A DNA stretch of 64,000 bases, taken from positions 1,612,001 through 1,676,000 of the forward strand of contig NZ_CP101291.1 of assembly GCF_024300645.1 (NCBI RefSeq), read 5' to 3'. Made by a program: the position numbers and the translations under genes. Origin of the DNA: Alteromonas sp. LMIT006. GTDB lineage: Bacteria > Pseudomonadota > Gammaproteobacteria > Enterobacterales > Alteromonadaceae. Shown one piece after another: positions 35,187 through 42,797 of the stretch (positions within the stretch are counted from its first letter, which is position 1; every line of letters starts with the position of its first letter). Under the pieces are notes generated by a model. That model searched no databases and was not told the origin of the DNA. It worked only from the letters and a program-made list of their open reading frames with translations.

Positions 35187-37478
35187 ATGGAATCTACACC
35201 TATGCAGCAAACCAGCACACCCAACACACCTTCACAACACGATGATGAAATTGATTTGATGGAATTGTTCGCCAAACTGATGGCGCGCAAATACGTGATC
35301 ATCTTTGTGGTATTGGGCTTTGCGATATTGGGTATTTTGTATGCCAAACTGCAGCCTTCCATTTACCGCGCTGAGGCGATGCTGCAAGTGGAATCCAAGC
35401 AAGGTGGGTTGCCAGGGCTAAGTGAACTCGATAATTTGTTCGTGACCGAAAGCGAGGCCAGTACAGAGGTAGAGATCATCAAATCGAAAATGGTCATCGG
35501 TGAAGTGGTTGACCGATTGCAATTGGATATTGTGGTCACGCCAAAGATTGTCCCGTTTTTCTCTGATCAATACTACAACTCCATGCGTGGAGAGGGGAAT
35601 CTAGCCCCGGTCATCCTCGAAGGTTATGTGGCTGGGGGAGAGTCTGTTAAGGTGACTCAGTTCGACGTGCCCCGTGGATACTTGGATGTGGACTTTACGT
35701 TAAAACGCCTGGGGGAGGAGCGTTATCAATTGATATTGGGCGACCAGGTCGTTTTAACCGGTACCATTGGTCAATTAGCGCAGCAAAATGGCATCACAGT
35801 ATTTGTGCAGCAGTTTGAAGCCCATCCTAATACGGAATTTGGTTTGACACGTGTCACGCGTCTCAAAATGATTAACGCCATCACGCAAAACTTGCAAGTC
35901 TCTGAAAAAGGCAAACAATCGGGTATTTTGACTTTGGCTTATGAAAGCAAAGACGCTGGGTTCGCTGAAACTGTCCTACAAGCGATTGCTGAAACTTATG
36001 TCCGCAAAAACGTCAACAGGAACGCAGCGGAAGCCAGTAAAAGCTTGGAGTTCTTAGAATATCGTCTGCCTGAAATTGAAGCGGAATTGACAGCCGCCGA
36101 AACGCGTTTGAACGATTATCAGGTCAGTGCCGAGTCGGTCAATATTCTGTCTGAGACCGAAGCGTTGTTGACGCAAATGGTCGCCATAGAAGAGAAAATC
36201 TCAGAGCTGCAATTACAAGAGATTGAAATTCAGCGTCGCTTTACGCCCACTCATCCAAATTATATTGCCTACGTTTCCCAGATGGCCGAGTTGCAAGCTC
36301 GCAAAGCCAGCTTCAACCAACAAATCCGAAAGTTGCCCAAAACCCAACAAGAGTTGTTGCGGTTACGTCGTGATGTAGAAGTCAACACGCAGATTTACAC
36401 ACAGTTGCTTAACTCCATCCAAGAGCTCAATATTTTAAAAGCCGGTACCATCGGTAATGTACGCATCATTGACGAGGCTATGGCGAATTTTTATCAGCCA
36501 GTCAAGCCCAAGCGTGCTCTGATTGTGGTCTTAGCGGCCATGTTGGGCGGCATGTTGGCCGTGGTATACGTGTTGGTCCGTGCGTTCATCAAGCGCGGGG
36601 TTGAAAACCCGCAAGACATTGAGAATTTGGGCTTGCCAGTGCTCGCAGCAGTACCATACTCGCCATTTCAAGACGAGTTGATGACCAAAAAACTGTTTTT
36701 GAAAAACAAAGCCAAAGACGATTCGCGGGCCAATTTGTTGGCCATTGAAAAACCCACAGATATTGCGGTTGAGTCGATTCGTTCGGTGCGCACCGCGTTG
36801 CATTTTGCCATGGTAGAGGCGGCCAACAACCGCATCATGGTGACGGGCCCTAGCCCGGGTATTGGTAAATCGTTTATCTCAGTGAACTTAGCGGTGACCT
36901 TAGCGGAAGCAGGCAAGCGCGTGGTGGTGATTGATGCCGATATGCGTAAAGGGACCATTTATCGTTACTTTAACCTTGAAAAGACCAACGGGTTGTCCGA
37001 TTACCTGGTAGGGGATGTGGACTACGATACCATTCAGAGCCCATCAGGGGTTGAGAATTTGACGGTGATTGGGTCAGGGACCTTCCCACCGAACCCTTCC
37101 GAGTTATTGATGTCGCAACGTTTCCAGGCTTTCTTAGATAAGGTGTCTGAAGATTATGACTTGGTACTGATTGATTCACCACCCATCATGGCGGTGACCG
37201 ACGCCACCATCATTGGTCAATTGACCGGCACCAATTTGGTTGTGTGTCGTTATGGGGTGAACCCCATTAAAGAGATCGAAGTGACCGCCACGCGCTTAGA
37301 CCGCGCAGGCATTCCCATTAATGGGGTGGTCTTTAACGCCATGCAACAAGCCAAAGGCAAGTATGGTTATGGTTATGGTTATGGTTATGGTTATGGTTAT
37401 GGTTATTATACGTACGATTATGATAATGACCAAGCGTCTGGGCGCAAGAAACGTTCACGCAAAGACAAGAAAGCCTAA
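35187..37478 (+). CDS. wzc: Polysaccharide co-polymerase and tyrosine autokinase
   Basis: A 763-residue Wzc-type protein. A Wzz domain with TM1 (about 35-55, YVIIFVVLGFAILGILYA) precedes a periplasmic coiled coil (about 265-410) and TM2 (about 447-470). The cytosolic BY-kinase has Walker A GPSPGIGKS (about 553-561), Walker A' VVVIDADMRKG (about 578) and Walker B LVLIDSPP (about 657). The autophosphorylated tail is unusual: seven Tyr-Gly pairs in a row (about 725-738), then YYTYDYD, then a basic end. The pairs are encoded by seven exact copies of a hexanucleotide. Confidence 0.95.
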   Translation: MESTPMQQTSTPNTPSQHDDEIDLMELFAKLMARKYVIIFVVLGFAILGILYAKLQPSIYRAEAMLQVESKQGGLPGLSELDNLFVTESEASTEVEIIKSKMVIGEVVDRLQLDIVVTPKIVPFFSDQYYNSMRGEGNLAPVILEGYVAGGESVKVTQFDVPRGYLDVDFTLKRLGEERYQLILGDQVVLTGTIGQLAQQNGITVFVQQFEAHPNTEFGLTRVTRLKMINAITQNLQVSEKGKQSGILTLAYESKDAGFAETVLQAIAETYVRKNVNRNAAEASKSLEFLEYRLPEIEAELTAAETRLNDYQVSAESVNILSETEALLTQMVAIEEKISELQLQEIEIQRRFTPTHPNYIAYVSQMAELQARKASFNQQIRKLPKTQQELLRLRRDVEVNTQIYTQLLNSIQELNILKAGTIGNVRIIDEAMANFYQPVKPKRALIVVLAAMLGGMLAVVYVLVRAFIKRGVENPQDIENLGLPVLAAVPYSPFQDELMTKKLFLKNKAKDDSRANLLAIEKPTDIAVESIRSVRTALHFAMVEAANNRIMVTGPSPGIGKSFISVNLAVTLAEAGKRVVVIDADMRKGTIYRYFNLEKTNGLSDYLVGDVDYDTIQSPSGVENLTVIGSGTFPPNPSELLMSQRFQAFLDKVSEDYDLVLIDSPPIMAVTDATIIGQLTGTNLVVCRYGVNPIKEIEVTATRLDRAGIPINGVVFNAMQQAKGKYGYGYGYGYGYGYGYYTYDYDNDQASGRKKRSRKDKKA
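37362..37403 (+). repeat. Seven tandem TATGGT hexamers inside wzc
   Basis: Seven perfect copies of TATGGT encode (Tyr-Gly)7 in the Wzc tyrosine tail. Gain or loss of a unit keeps the frame and changes the number of phosphorylatable tyrosines. Confidence 0.95.
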
Positions 37479-37515
37479 TATTCATTGCCTATTCAAGGCA
37501 AAAAATTAAGAAATC

Positions 37516-37530
37516 TAAGAAAATTTCTTA
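37516..37530. promoter_or_regulatory. Palindrome TAAGAAA-A-TTTCTTA (copy 2)
   Basis: Identical to copy 1 over 17 bp. It lies upstream of ops copy 2, whereas copy 1 lies downstream of its ops element. Confidence 0.5.
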
Positions 37531-37699
37531 TTGTGTTCATGTAATGAACTTGCTAATGTTCGCAGTATGAACATATAAATTATTTTGATAAGGGATCTCA
37601 AAATATCGTCATAGCAGTATTGTGACATAGTTGCTTGGATGCACTCGCCTTCCACAAGTTCTATCGCTTCAATAATATTGCTTGATTCCCTTATCTACT

Positions 37700-37736
37700 C
37701 AAGGTATATGGCAACATATTCCTTGCGGTAGCCTGC
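37700..37736 (+). promoter_or_regulatory. ops/JUMPstart antitermination element (copy 2)
   Basis: GCGGTAGCCTGC at 37725-37736, identical to copy 1. It is preceded by an 11-bp stem with one T-T mismatch and a GCAA tetraloop (CAAGG.ATATG / CATAT.CCTTG, 37700-37725). The end of the right arm is the first base of the ops core. It lies 40 bp before the EPS-associated regulator gene. Confidence 0.74.
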
Positions 37737-37776
37737 CTGGCACAAAATTTTTAACTTATTTGACCCAATACTGACT

Positions 37777-38109
37777 ATGTCCTCAAACCAACGCGAAACG
37801 GTACGCTTACGTGTGTTACAAGCTATTGAAGCGCATCCAACGGCGTCTCAACGTGAATTAGCGAGCCTACTGGGTGTGAGTTTGGGCAGCGTGAACTTCT
37901 GTGTCAAAGCTTTGGTGGATAAAGGGTTAGTTAAAGTCGATAATTTTGTCCGCTCGGACAATAAGCGTGGTTACACATATTTTTTGACCCCAAAAGGCGT
38001 GGCTGAGAAGGGTGAAATCACAGCACAATTTTTAAAGCAAAAGATGCAAGAATATGAGCTACTGAAAGCAGAGATAAAGGCGCTAAAGCAGACATTGCAC
38101 GTGGATTAA
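37777..38109 (+). CDS. EPS-associated MarR-family transcriptional regulator
   Basis: A 110-residue winged-helix protein (helix-turn-helix about 25-50: SQRELASLLGVSLGSVNFCVKALVDKGLV) with a C-terminal helix rich in Lys and Glu. It matches the small MarR-like family that recurs inside exopolysaccharide loci of marine gammaproteobacteria. It is the first gene after ops copy 2. It probably regulates the locus; target sites are unknown, though the shared 15-bp palindrome is a candidate. Confidence 0.82.
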   Translation: MSSNQRETVRLRVLQAIEAHPTASQRELASLLGVSLGSVNFCVKALVDKGLVKVDNFVRSDNKRGYTYFLTPKGVAEKGEITAQFLKQKMQEYELLKAEIKALKQTLHVD

Positions 38110-38112
38110 ACG

Positions 38113-38988
38113 TCAAATATCCACCCACGCTCTTAAATACAATATGACTGTGGACGTAGCTTTCCAGCCGCCTTTGAGCATGATCTTTTCGATGGGTGTG
38201 CCTGATTCCAGTAAATCTAATGCGCCACCCACACGAAACGAATGACTACTAAAGGACTTACCTTTAATACGAGCTTGATACTGGATGTCACGTAATATTG
38301 GATTGATGCTAGGACTGTGTAAGGGTTTATCCGGTATCGTGTTCCCTCGAGTTACCGGTCTCAAGATTGGGCCACTGCATAGCTTGTATTTATCTTGCCA
38401 GCGTTGGATATATGGGCAGATGCTACCTGGAAGACCAATCCAGTGTCCGACGCCAGCTTGGTCGGTTTTGGAACGACGCAGTAAAATCGCCAGTTTACCA
38501 TTTGAATGATAACGTATGTCTTCAAACTGCAAGCTGCACAATTCTGAACCGCGGCGCATTGAGTGATACCCAAGCAAGAGTAATAGGGCATTACGCAACC
38601 CCAAAGCGGTTCTGGTATTGCAGGCCTTTAACATTTTGTCTAAGTCTGCTTTTTGTAATGGGCGAGCTTGCGCCTGCAGCGAACCAAATTGACGAGTGCG
38701 TTTGCGCAAAAATAATCGAACATCTGGATCCTGTGTGACGTTTGGTTGACCAATGTATTGAAGATACATTTGGTAGCAGCTGATGCGAGAACGAATGGTG
38801 GATGTCTTGACTTCGGTACAACTATTGTTTAGATAGTCAATGAGCTGCTCTGCGCTCAATTGATTGATGTGGTAATCATTGCTGAGGCAATAGGCATTGA
38901 GATGCAGCAAATCGCGTTCGTAGGCGCGTATGGTATGTGGACTGTAAGCGCCATCCATGCGCTGGATAAATTGGTCAATGCAGTTCAT
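38113..38988 (-). CDS. Tyrosine recombinase (solo integrase)
   Basis: A 291-residue phage-integrase-family protein with an N-terminal SAM-like core-binding domain (about 1-95) and a catalytic domain. The full set of catalytic residues is visible: R146 (RRGSEL), K174 (RSKTD), H249 and R252 (HSFR), W275 (GGW) and Y284 (ILYLRAW). It is therefore likely active. It points against the polysaccharide genes, its stop lies 3 bp from the EPS regulator stop, and no phage or integron genes are next to it. A MazEF pair lies behind it. I could not identify attachment sites. Confidence 0.88.
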   Translation of the reverse strand: MNCIDQFIQRMDGAYSPHTIRAYERDLLHLNAYCLSNDYHINQLSAEQLIDYLNNSCTEVKTSTIRSRISCYQMYLQYIGQPNVTQDPDVRLFLRKRTRQFGSLQAQARPLQKADLDKMLKACNTRTALGLRNALLLLLGYHSMRRGSELCSLQFEDIRYHSNGKLAILLRRSKTDQAGVGHWIGLPGSICPYIQRWQDKYKLCSGPILRPVTRGNTIPDKPLHSPSINPILRDIQYQARIKGKSFSSHSFRVGGALDLLESGTPIEKIMLKGGWKATSTVILYLRAWVDI

Positions 38989-39089
38989 GTGGTTTCGGTC
39001 GGGCTGGTGTCTAAGATAGCCTAGATGCTAGAGAATTTGGCGTCTTTTGGATACTGAACGAATGATAGGTTTTTAATTCCAAAAGACTT

Positions 39090-39122
39090 TTGCTCAAGTT
39101 AAGTAATTACATTATAATTACT
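39090..39122 (+). promoter_or_regulatory. Promoter/operator of the second MazEF pair
   Basis: TTGCTC (39090) and TATAAT (39113) are 17 bp apart. The -10 lies inside an inverted repeat AGTAATT-N7-AATTACT (39102-39122), placed for autorepression by the antitoxin about 30 bp before its ATG. Confidence 0.58.
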
Positions 39123-39153
39123 CATAAGTTTGTACAATACAAGGGACAACCTT

Positions 39154-39408
39154 ATGACACATCTAGTTCGAATTGGAAACTCTCACGGAATTAGAATTCC
39201 TAAACCGTTTATAGAGCAAGCTCAGCTTGATGGAAAAGAGTTAACCTTACAAATTGTAAGTGGCGGTTTATTGATAGCGCCTAAATCAACACCTAGAAAT
39301 GGTTGGAAAGAACAGATAGAACAATCCCTAAGTTCTAACGAGCCAGAATCATCAGATAACGACTGGCTAGATTTACCTTTAGATTCGGATAGTGAATTAG
39401 AATGGTAA
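39154..39408 (+). CDS. AbrB/MazE-type antitoxin
   Basis: An 84-residue protein starting at ATG 39154 with AAGGGA upstream. The N-terminal MazE/AbrB DNA-binding fold is LVRIGNSHGIRIPKPFIEQA (about 4-23). The tail is strongly acidic (SSDNDWLDLPLDSDSELEW) and should mask the toxin. Its end overlaps the MazF gene by 7 bp. Confidence 0.85.
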   Translation: MTHLVRIGNSHGIRIPKPFIEQAQLDGKELTLQIVSGGLLIAPKSTPRNGWKEQIEQSLSSNEPESSDNDWLDLPLDSDSELEW

Positions 39409-39725
39409 ATGTTAAAAGGTTTGATGTTTGGCTTGTTGATCTCAATCCTACTAAAGGTCGTGAACTAAACAAAACCCGCCCATGTGTTGTTGTTTCGCCT
39501 GATGAAATGTCTGGATTATCCACCGTGTTAATGGCTCCTATGACAACCAAAGGATTTGAGTTCCCATGTCGTGTAGCATGTAATTTCAAGAGTAAGGATG
39601 GATTAATTCTTCTTGATCAATTAAGGGCTGTTGATAAATCTAGACTTGTAAAAAAACTCGGTTCAGTGAGTTCTAAAACTCAAAAAGAACTCTGCTCATG
39701 TCTTCAAGAAATGTTTGAGCTGTAG
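39402..39725 (+). CDS. MazF-family endoribonuclease toxin
   Basis: A 107-residue MazF/PemK toxin: FDVWLVDLNPTKGRELNKTRPCVVVSPDEM is the classic N-terminal signature, and LMAPMTTKG and GLILLDQLRAVDKSRLVKKLG are the later conserved blocks. It is distinct in sequence from the MazF-like toxin near 16.9 kb. With its antitoxin it lies between the recombinase and the glycan operon, and it may stabilise this genomic segment. Confidence 0.9.
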   Translation: MVNVKRFDVWLVDLNPTKGRELNKTRPCVVVSPDEMSGLSTVLMAPMTTKGFEFPCRVACNFKSKDGLILLDQLRAVDKSRLVKKLGSVSSKTQKELCSCLQEMFEL

Positions 39726-39818
39726 ACGAAGAGTTTTAAAGGGTTGTTGATGGGAGTCACGAATAAATGACTGTGGCGCACATACAACACAGTAAAAATA
39801 TGCAATTAAGTAAAATGA

Positions 39819-39923
39819 TCAGGATGCCATTTTTTTCGCATCTCCGTAGTCAATTATCGCACCATCGACGATAAGGACGCGATACTGTTCATTATCGTCT
39901 TTTAAAAAATCAAGTTTATCCAC
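39819..39923 (-). pseudogene. Short open stretch, possible gene remnant
   Basis: A 34-codon minus-strand stretch from a GTG, with a protein-like composition (DKLDFLKDDNEQYRVLIVDG, then IIDYGDAKKMAS and a stop). The frame stays open further upstream until it meets the repeat array, without an ATG or ribosome site. It may be the 3' end of a gene truncated by the array. I do not recognise a family. Confidence 0.25.
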
Positions 39924-39966
39924 AAATTTTACTTTTAAGTGGACAAAATTTTTTAATATATTAAAA

Positions 39967-40085
39967 ATTTATGATTTATGATTTATGATTTATGATTTAT
40001 GATTTATGATTTATGATTTATGATTTATGATTTATGATTTATGATTTATGATTTATGATTTATGATTTATGATTTATGATTTATG
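39967..40085 (+). repeat. Tandem array of 17 ATTTATG heptamers
   Basis: Seventeen perfect, uninterrupted copies of ATTTATG (119 bp), about 145 bp upstream of pseB. It is non-coding. Perfect short tandem arrays change length by slippage; here a change would alter spacing or DNA shape upstream of the glycan operon. Confidence 0.97.
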
Positions 40086-40229
40086 TTGATATTTTTATTT
40101 AATGATCAAGAAATATATACTTCATGCCGAAAGAATAACATTGTTTTTGTTATGTAAAATAATAATTCCGTCTCAGTTAACTAGAATAATTGAGTATGTC
40201 TTAACATTAAAACCTAAATGGAAATCCCA

Positions 40230-41240
40230 ATGCTTAATAATAAAACAGTTTTGATCACTGGTGGAACAGGCTCATTTGGTAAGCAATTTATAAAAACAAT
40301 CTTAGCAAATTACCCAGATGTAAAAGTGATTCGTATTTATTCCCGTGATGAATTAAAACAGTTTGAGTTAAAACAGCAATATATAGGCAACTCAAAACTT
40401 CGTTTTTTCATTGGTGACGTACGAGATCAAAACCGTATGATTCAAGCATGTGAAGGTGTTGATGTTATTATTCATGCTGCGGCAATTAAACAAGTAGATA
40501 CTGCTGAATATAATCCTACGGAGTGTATACGGACCAATATCGATGGAGCTGAAAACGTAATTCAAGCAGCATTACAATGCAATGTTCAAGATGTGGTAGC
40601 ATTATCAACTGACAAAGCATGTGCACCAATTAACTTATATGGCGCAACTAAATTAGTTTCAGATAAGCTATTTACAGCTGCAAACAACATTAAAGGCTCA
40701 AAAGATATCCGCTTCAGTGTAGTACGATATGGTAATGTTATGGGCTCACGAGGCTCTGTCATTCCTTTTTTCATGAAAAAGAAAGAAGAAGACTTACTGC
40801 CTATTACACATGAAGAAATGACTCGCTTTAATATTTCATTGCAGGATGGTGTAAACATGGTGATGTATGCACTTGAAAATCACTTAGGTGGTGAGATTTT
40901 CGTTCCTAAAATTCCTTCATACAAAATCCTAGATATCGCTGAAGCAATTGCACCAGGCGTTGAAACCAAAGTGGTTGGGATTAGACCGGGTGAAAAGCTA
41001 CATGAAGAAATGATCACAGATACGGACTCACTAAATACTATTGACCTTGGTAAATACTACGCGATTTTACCTTCAGTCTCGTTTACTTACCAAGAAGCTG
41101 AATATATTGCACACCATAAAGCAGAAAAAGTACCATTTGGTTTTAAATACAATTCAGGTACCAATACTGAATGGGAAACCGTTGAGGGCTTACGAGAACT
41201 CATTAAAGAGCATGTAGACCCTAATTTTTTTGAGAGCTAA
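40230..41240 (+). CDS. pseB: UDP-GlcNAc 4,6-dehydratase (inverting), PseB
   Basis: A 336-residue SDR enzyme that converts UDP-GlcNAc to UDP-2-acetamido-2,6-dideoxy-L-arabino-hexos-4-ulose, the first step to pseudaminic-type sugars. Motifs are GGTGSFGKQF (NAD site), YSRDELKQFE, HAAAIKQVDTAEYNP, LSTDKAC with YGATK (catalytic Thr/Asp/Lys region) and RYGNVMGSRGSVIPFF. The ATG at 40230 gives the usual N-terminus; an in-frame ATG at 40218 is possible. pseF follows after 2 bp. Confidence 0.92.
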   Translation: MLNNKTVLITGGTGSFGKQFIKTILANYPDVKVIRIYSRDELKQFELKQQYIGNSKLRFFIGDVRDQNRMIQACEGVDVIIHAAAIKQVDTAEYNPTECIRTNIDGAENVIQAALQCNVQDVVALSTDKACAPINLYGATKLVSDKLFTAANNIKGSKDIRFSVVRYGNVMGSRGSVIPFFMKKKEEDLLPITHEEMTRFNISLQDGVNMVMYALENHLGGEIFVPKIPSYKILDIAEAIAPGVETKVVGIRPGEKLHEEMITDTDSLNTIDLGKYYAILPSVSFTYQEAEYIAHHKAEKVPFGFKYNSGTNTEWETVEGLRELIKEHVDPNFFES

Positions 41241-41242
41241 AA

Positions 41243-41932
41243 ATGAAAGTTCTCTTTATCATTCCTGCTAGAGGTGGCAGTAAAAGAATTCCTAAAAAAA
41301 ATATCAAATCTTTTTTAGGGAAGGAAATAATTAGTTACCCTATTAATGCAGCATTATCTTCGAGGTATTGCAGCAAATTAGTCGTATCAACTGATTCAGA
41401 AGAGATTATGCAAGTTGCTAATAAATATGGTGCTGAAACTCCATTTTTAAGAAGCGATAAAAACTCTGATGATTTTGCAACAACATACGATGTGATCGAT
41501 GAGGTCTGTAATCGGACGACTAATATCGCAGAATTTGATTATATTTGTTGTATATATCCTACTGCTGTTTTTGTAACAGATGTGGTTTTGGATGGTGCGT
41601 TTGATTTAGTTATAAAAAATAACAGCGATGGTGCTGTATCAATTTTAGAATATAGTCATCCGATTCAGCGAGCTCTTTGCGTGGATCAATCGGGGAATCT
41701 AAGGTCTATTAATCCAGAATATTATGATGTTCGAAGCCAGGATTTAGAGCCAACTTTTCATGATGCGGGCCAATTTTACATATTTAAATTGAGTTATGCT
41801 CAGAAAGAGAAAAAGCTAATTGCCGGAAATATCACTCCGATAGTCATTCCCCCAGCACGCGCACAGGATATCGATACAATGGATGACTGGGAAATGGCAG
41901 AAATAAAATACAAACATTGCTTTTATGAATAA
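41243..41932 (+). CDS. pseF: Pseudaminate-type cytidylyltransferase PseF
   Basis: A 229-residue nucleotidyltransferase of the NeuA/KdsB fold. IIPARGGSKRIPKKNIKSF is the CTP-binding P-loop-like motif, and STDSEEIMQVA, DAGQFYIF and IDTMDDW are the conserved downstream blocks. It activates a nonulosonic acid with CTP to the CMP-sugar. Sequence and the neighbouring pseB favour PseF over NeuA, but the actual acid depends on the unusual middle steps. It overlaps the next gene by 8 bp. Confidence 0.85.
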   Translation: MKVLFIIPARGGSKRIPKKNIKSFLGKEIISYPINAALSSRYCSKLVVSTDSEEIMQVANKYGAETPFLRSDKNSDDFATTYDVIDEVCNRTTNIAEFDYICCIYPTAVFVTDVVLDGAFDLVIKNNSDGAVSILEYSHPIQRALCVDQSGNLRSINPEYYDVRSQDLEPTFHDAGQFYIFKLSYAQKEKKLIAGNITPIVIPPARAQDIDTMDDWEMAEIKYKHCFYE

Positions 41933-42797
41933 TATTGAAAAAGTCCTAATTTTAGGTGGTTGTGGTTTGTTAGGTAAGCCTTTAACAAATTATCTGAAGG
42001 TAAATAATTTTGACGTTGTTACAGTCGCAAAAAACAGTCAAGAGGCAGATTATAATTTAGATGTCACTGATGAAGGGGCACTTTTTAGTCTTCTCATGAA
42101 AGTGTCGCCCGATTTGATCATTAACTTAGTGGCAATTACAAGTGTCGAATTTTGTGAGTACAATGTGCACGTTGCTTATAAAATGCATGTTGAACTTAAT
42201 GATAATCTCAATACTTACTGTAAAAATAGCAATGCTAGGATTCTACATGTTTCTACAGACCATTTTTATGATGCCAATAATTCTACTGAAATTGAAATTT
42301 GTCCGAAAAATGTGTATGCACTGACCAAGTTGATGGGGGAAAAATCATTTAGCACAGCAAATGCGGTAATCATTCGCACAAACTTTTTTGGTAAGAGTCA
42401 AACGACTGGTCGATTAAGTTTAACCGATGTTATGTATCGACAATCAACAGAAGGTGAAAACCTTAATTTATTTGATGATGTATACTTTTCTCCATTATCG
42501 ATATCTTCTTTATCTAAATATATTCTTCATATCATAAATAATTGGATTCCGGGTATTTATAATTTAGGTTCAAAAGAAGGGTTAAGCAAAAAGAATTTTG
42601 TGGTTCGATTTTTAATTAGCTGTGGTCTTAAAAATATAAATTACAAGAGTGTTTCTGTTAATGATAGTAATCTTAAGGTTGCGAGGCCAAAGGATATGAG
42701 AATGGATGTAACATTATTTGAAAATACATTTAATTGTAAACTACCATTGTTAACGAGTGAAATAGAAATTGTTGCAGGAGAATATTGTGAAAAATAA
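41925..42797 (+). CDS. RmlD-like SDR reductase in the nonulosonate cluster
   Basis: A 290-residue short-chain dehydrogenase of the dTDP-4-dehydrorhamnose-reductase/SpsK type. The nucleotide site is LILGGCGLLGKPL, the catalytic HVSTDHFYD is followed by YALTK (Y-x3-K), and IIRTNFFG and NLGSKEGLSKKNF are conserved. It lies between the cytidylyltransferase and the NeuB-type synthase. It probably reduces the 4-keto group of the PseB product, in place of the PseC aminotransferase step, whose gene is absent here. That role is inference. Confidence 0.75.
   Translation: MNNIEKVLILGGCGLLGKPLTNYLKVNNFDVVTVAKNSQEADYNLDVTDEGALFSLLMKVSPDLIINLVAITSVEFCEYNVHVAYKMHVELNDNLNTYCKNSNARILHVSTDHFYDANNSTEIEICPKNVYALTKLMGEKSFSTANAVIIRTNFFGKSQTTGRLSLTDVMYRQSTEGENLNLFDDVYFSPLSISSLSKYILHIINNWIPGIYNLGSKEGLSKKNFVVRFLISCGLKNINYKSVSVNDSNLKVARPKDMRMDVTLFENTFNCKLPLLTSEIEIVAGEYCEK

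Larger units (their letters stand above)
37479..37776 (+). other. Leader region between wzc and the EPS-associated regulator
   Basis: A 298-bp non-coding stretch. It opens with the second copy of the TAAGAAA-A-TTTCTTA palindrome about 38 bp after the wzc stop and ends with the second hairpin-ops element. No clear promoter or classical terminator was found. Confidence 0.6.
39726..40229. other. Non-coding region before pseB with a long 7-bp repeat tract
   Basis: About 500 bp without a convincing gene. It holds a short minus-strand open stretch (39819-39923), the 17-copy heptamer array and about 140 bp of AT-rich sequence before pseB, where the glycan-operon promoter may lie. No strong -35/-10 pair was singled out because the sequence is so AT-rich. 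Confidence 0.6.

Noticed and set aside
39967-40085. CRISPR array
   Set aside because: The heptamers abut directly without spacers, and no cas genes are near; it is a simple tandem repeat.
41243-41932. CMP-sialic acid synthetase NeuA
   Set aside because: It lies 2 bp after pseB, and there is no NeuC-type epimerase, so a pseudaminate-type acid is more likely; the exact substrate stays open.
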